Source: Neoasaia chiangmaiensis
GTDB lineage: Bacteria > Pseudomonadota > Alphaproteobacteria > Acetobacterales > Acetobacteraceae
Direction: 5' to 3'
Assembly (NCBI RefSeq): GCF_002005465.1
Contig: NZ_CP014691.1
Coordinates: 1,992,501-2,056,500 of the forward strand
DNA length: 64,000 nucleotides
Below the pieces are notes generated by a model. That model made no database searches. It had not been told where the DNA came from and saw only the letters and a program-made list of their open reading frames with translations. Below are positions 63,716 through 64,000 of the stretch, piece by piece. Within the stretch, counting starts at the first letter, position 1, and every line of letters starts with the position of its first letter. A program made the position numbers and the translations under genes.

Positions 63716-64000
63716 TCAGGCAGAAACCGCCTGACCGCCCGCAAGCCGAATGGCGTGCGCATCACGGGCCGGTGGAACGCCGAACATACGCCGGTATTCG
63801 CGACTGAACTGCGACGGGCTGTCATATCCCACGGCAAATCCTGCTTCGGCAGCATCGACAGTGGCACTCAGGAGCTGTCGACGCGCCTCCTGCAAGCGCA
63901 GACGCGTGCGGTATTGCAATGGGCTCATCATGGTGGCGGCACGAAAATGCCGATGGAATGACGACGGACTCATGCCGGCGATCCGGGCGACGGTGGCGAT
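63716..64000 (-). CDS. AraC-family regulator, C-terminal part (continues beyond window)
   Basis: The last ~94 codons of an AraC/XylS protein: [68 protein letters not shown]. The second helix-turn-helix ([17 protein letters not shown]) is complete; the start lies beyond base 64000. It is separated from the ery promoter region by 260 bp, so it may read outward to other genes. Family certain, target unknown. Confidence 0.85.
   Translation of the reverse strand: MATVARIAGMSPSSFHRHFRAATMMSPLQYRTRLRLQEARRQLLSATVDAAEAGFAVGYDSPSQFSREYRRMFGVPPARDAHAIRLAGGQAVSA

Overview
The window looks like a chromosomal segment of an alphaproteobacterium, most likely from the acetic acid bacteria (Acetobacteraceae). 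The evidence is the GC-rich coding sequence, the order 23S-5S-tRNA-fMet at the end of an rrn operon, and accessory gene sets (DUF932/Toprim/DUF2493 and traG-trb modules, GlxA regulators, many NodT efflux proteins) that I associate with that family. The genus cannot be fixed from the sequence alone.

Layout. 1-2.8 kb: 3' part of an rRNA operon with a terminator. 2.9-4.0 kb: a MerR regulator and a divergent cation efflux protein sharing a textbook MerR operator. 4.4-8.9 kb: a scarred defence-like patch with an XRE/ImmA-type regulator-protease coupled to a PIN nuclease, a divergent gene in which a CD-NTase-like start is fused in frame to the end of a short-chain dehydrogenase, a broken siderophore-interacting protein gene, a frameshifted IS481-family element and a LysR remnant. 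9-15 kb: a LysR regulator and a divergent four-gene efflux operon (MFS, HlyD, NodT, pirin-like). 15.3-30.4 kb: an integrated plasmid-like block with DUF932, Toprim and DUF2493 genes, TraG, ParDE, relaxase, lytic transglycosylase, TraF and Trb genes. At least three deletions or rearrangements have damaged it: a traG/DUF736 collision, a copG/trbB joint, and an in-frame trbE-trbI fusion that removes the core of the type IV secretion system. It can at best be mobilised with outside help.

30.4-45.6 kb: regulator and efflux genes. A TetR controls a NodT gene and an RND pump through two identical-format operators. Two further TetR/SDR pairs follow, with a MATE pump, a small exported protein, an alpha/beta hydrolase and a GlxA-type regulator. 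45.6-47.9 kb: a scar of truncated SDR, IS3 OrfA and large serine recombinase fragments. 47.9-49.9 kb: an AT-rich pair encoding a core MetE-like methionine synthase and its DUF1852 partner (MesD/MesX). 50.3-52.7 kb: a di-heme cytochrome c peroxidase and a secreted phosphoesterase.

53.0-63.4 kb: one long minus-strand operon with the hallmarks of erythritol use. It starts with the SorC-type regulator EryD, then kinase EryA, dehydrogenase EryB, isomerase EryC and a triosephosphate-isomerase paralogue (EryH/TpiA2), followed by a DUF2291 protein and a sugar ABC transporter (ATPase, permease, binding protein), and ends at a strong terminator. The final RpiB-type isomerase of the known pathway is not in the window. 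The window closes inside an AraC-family regulator gene.
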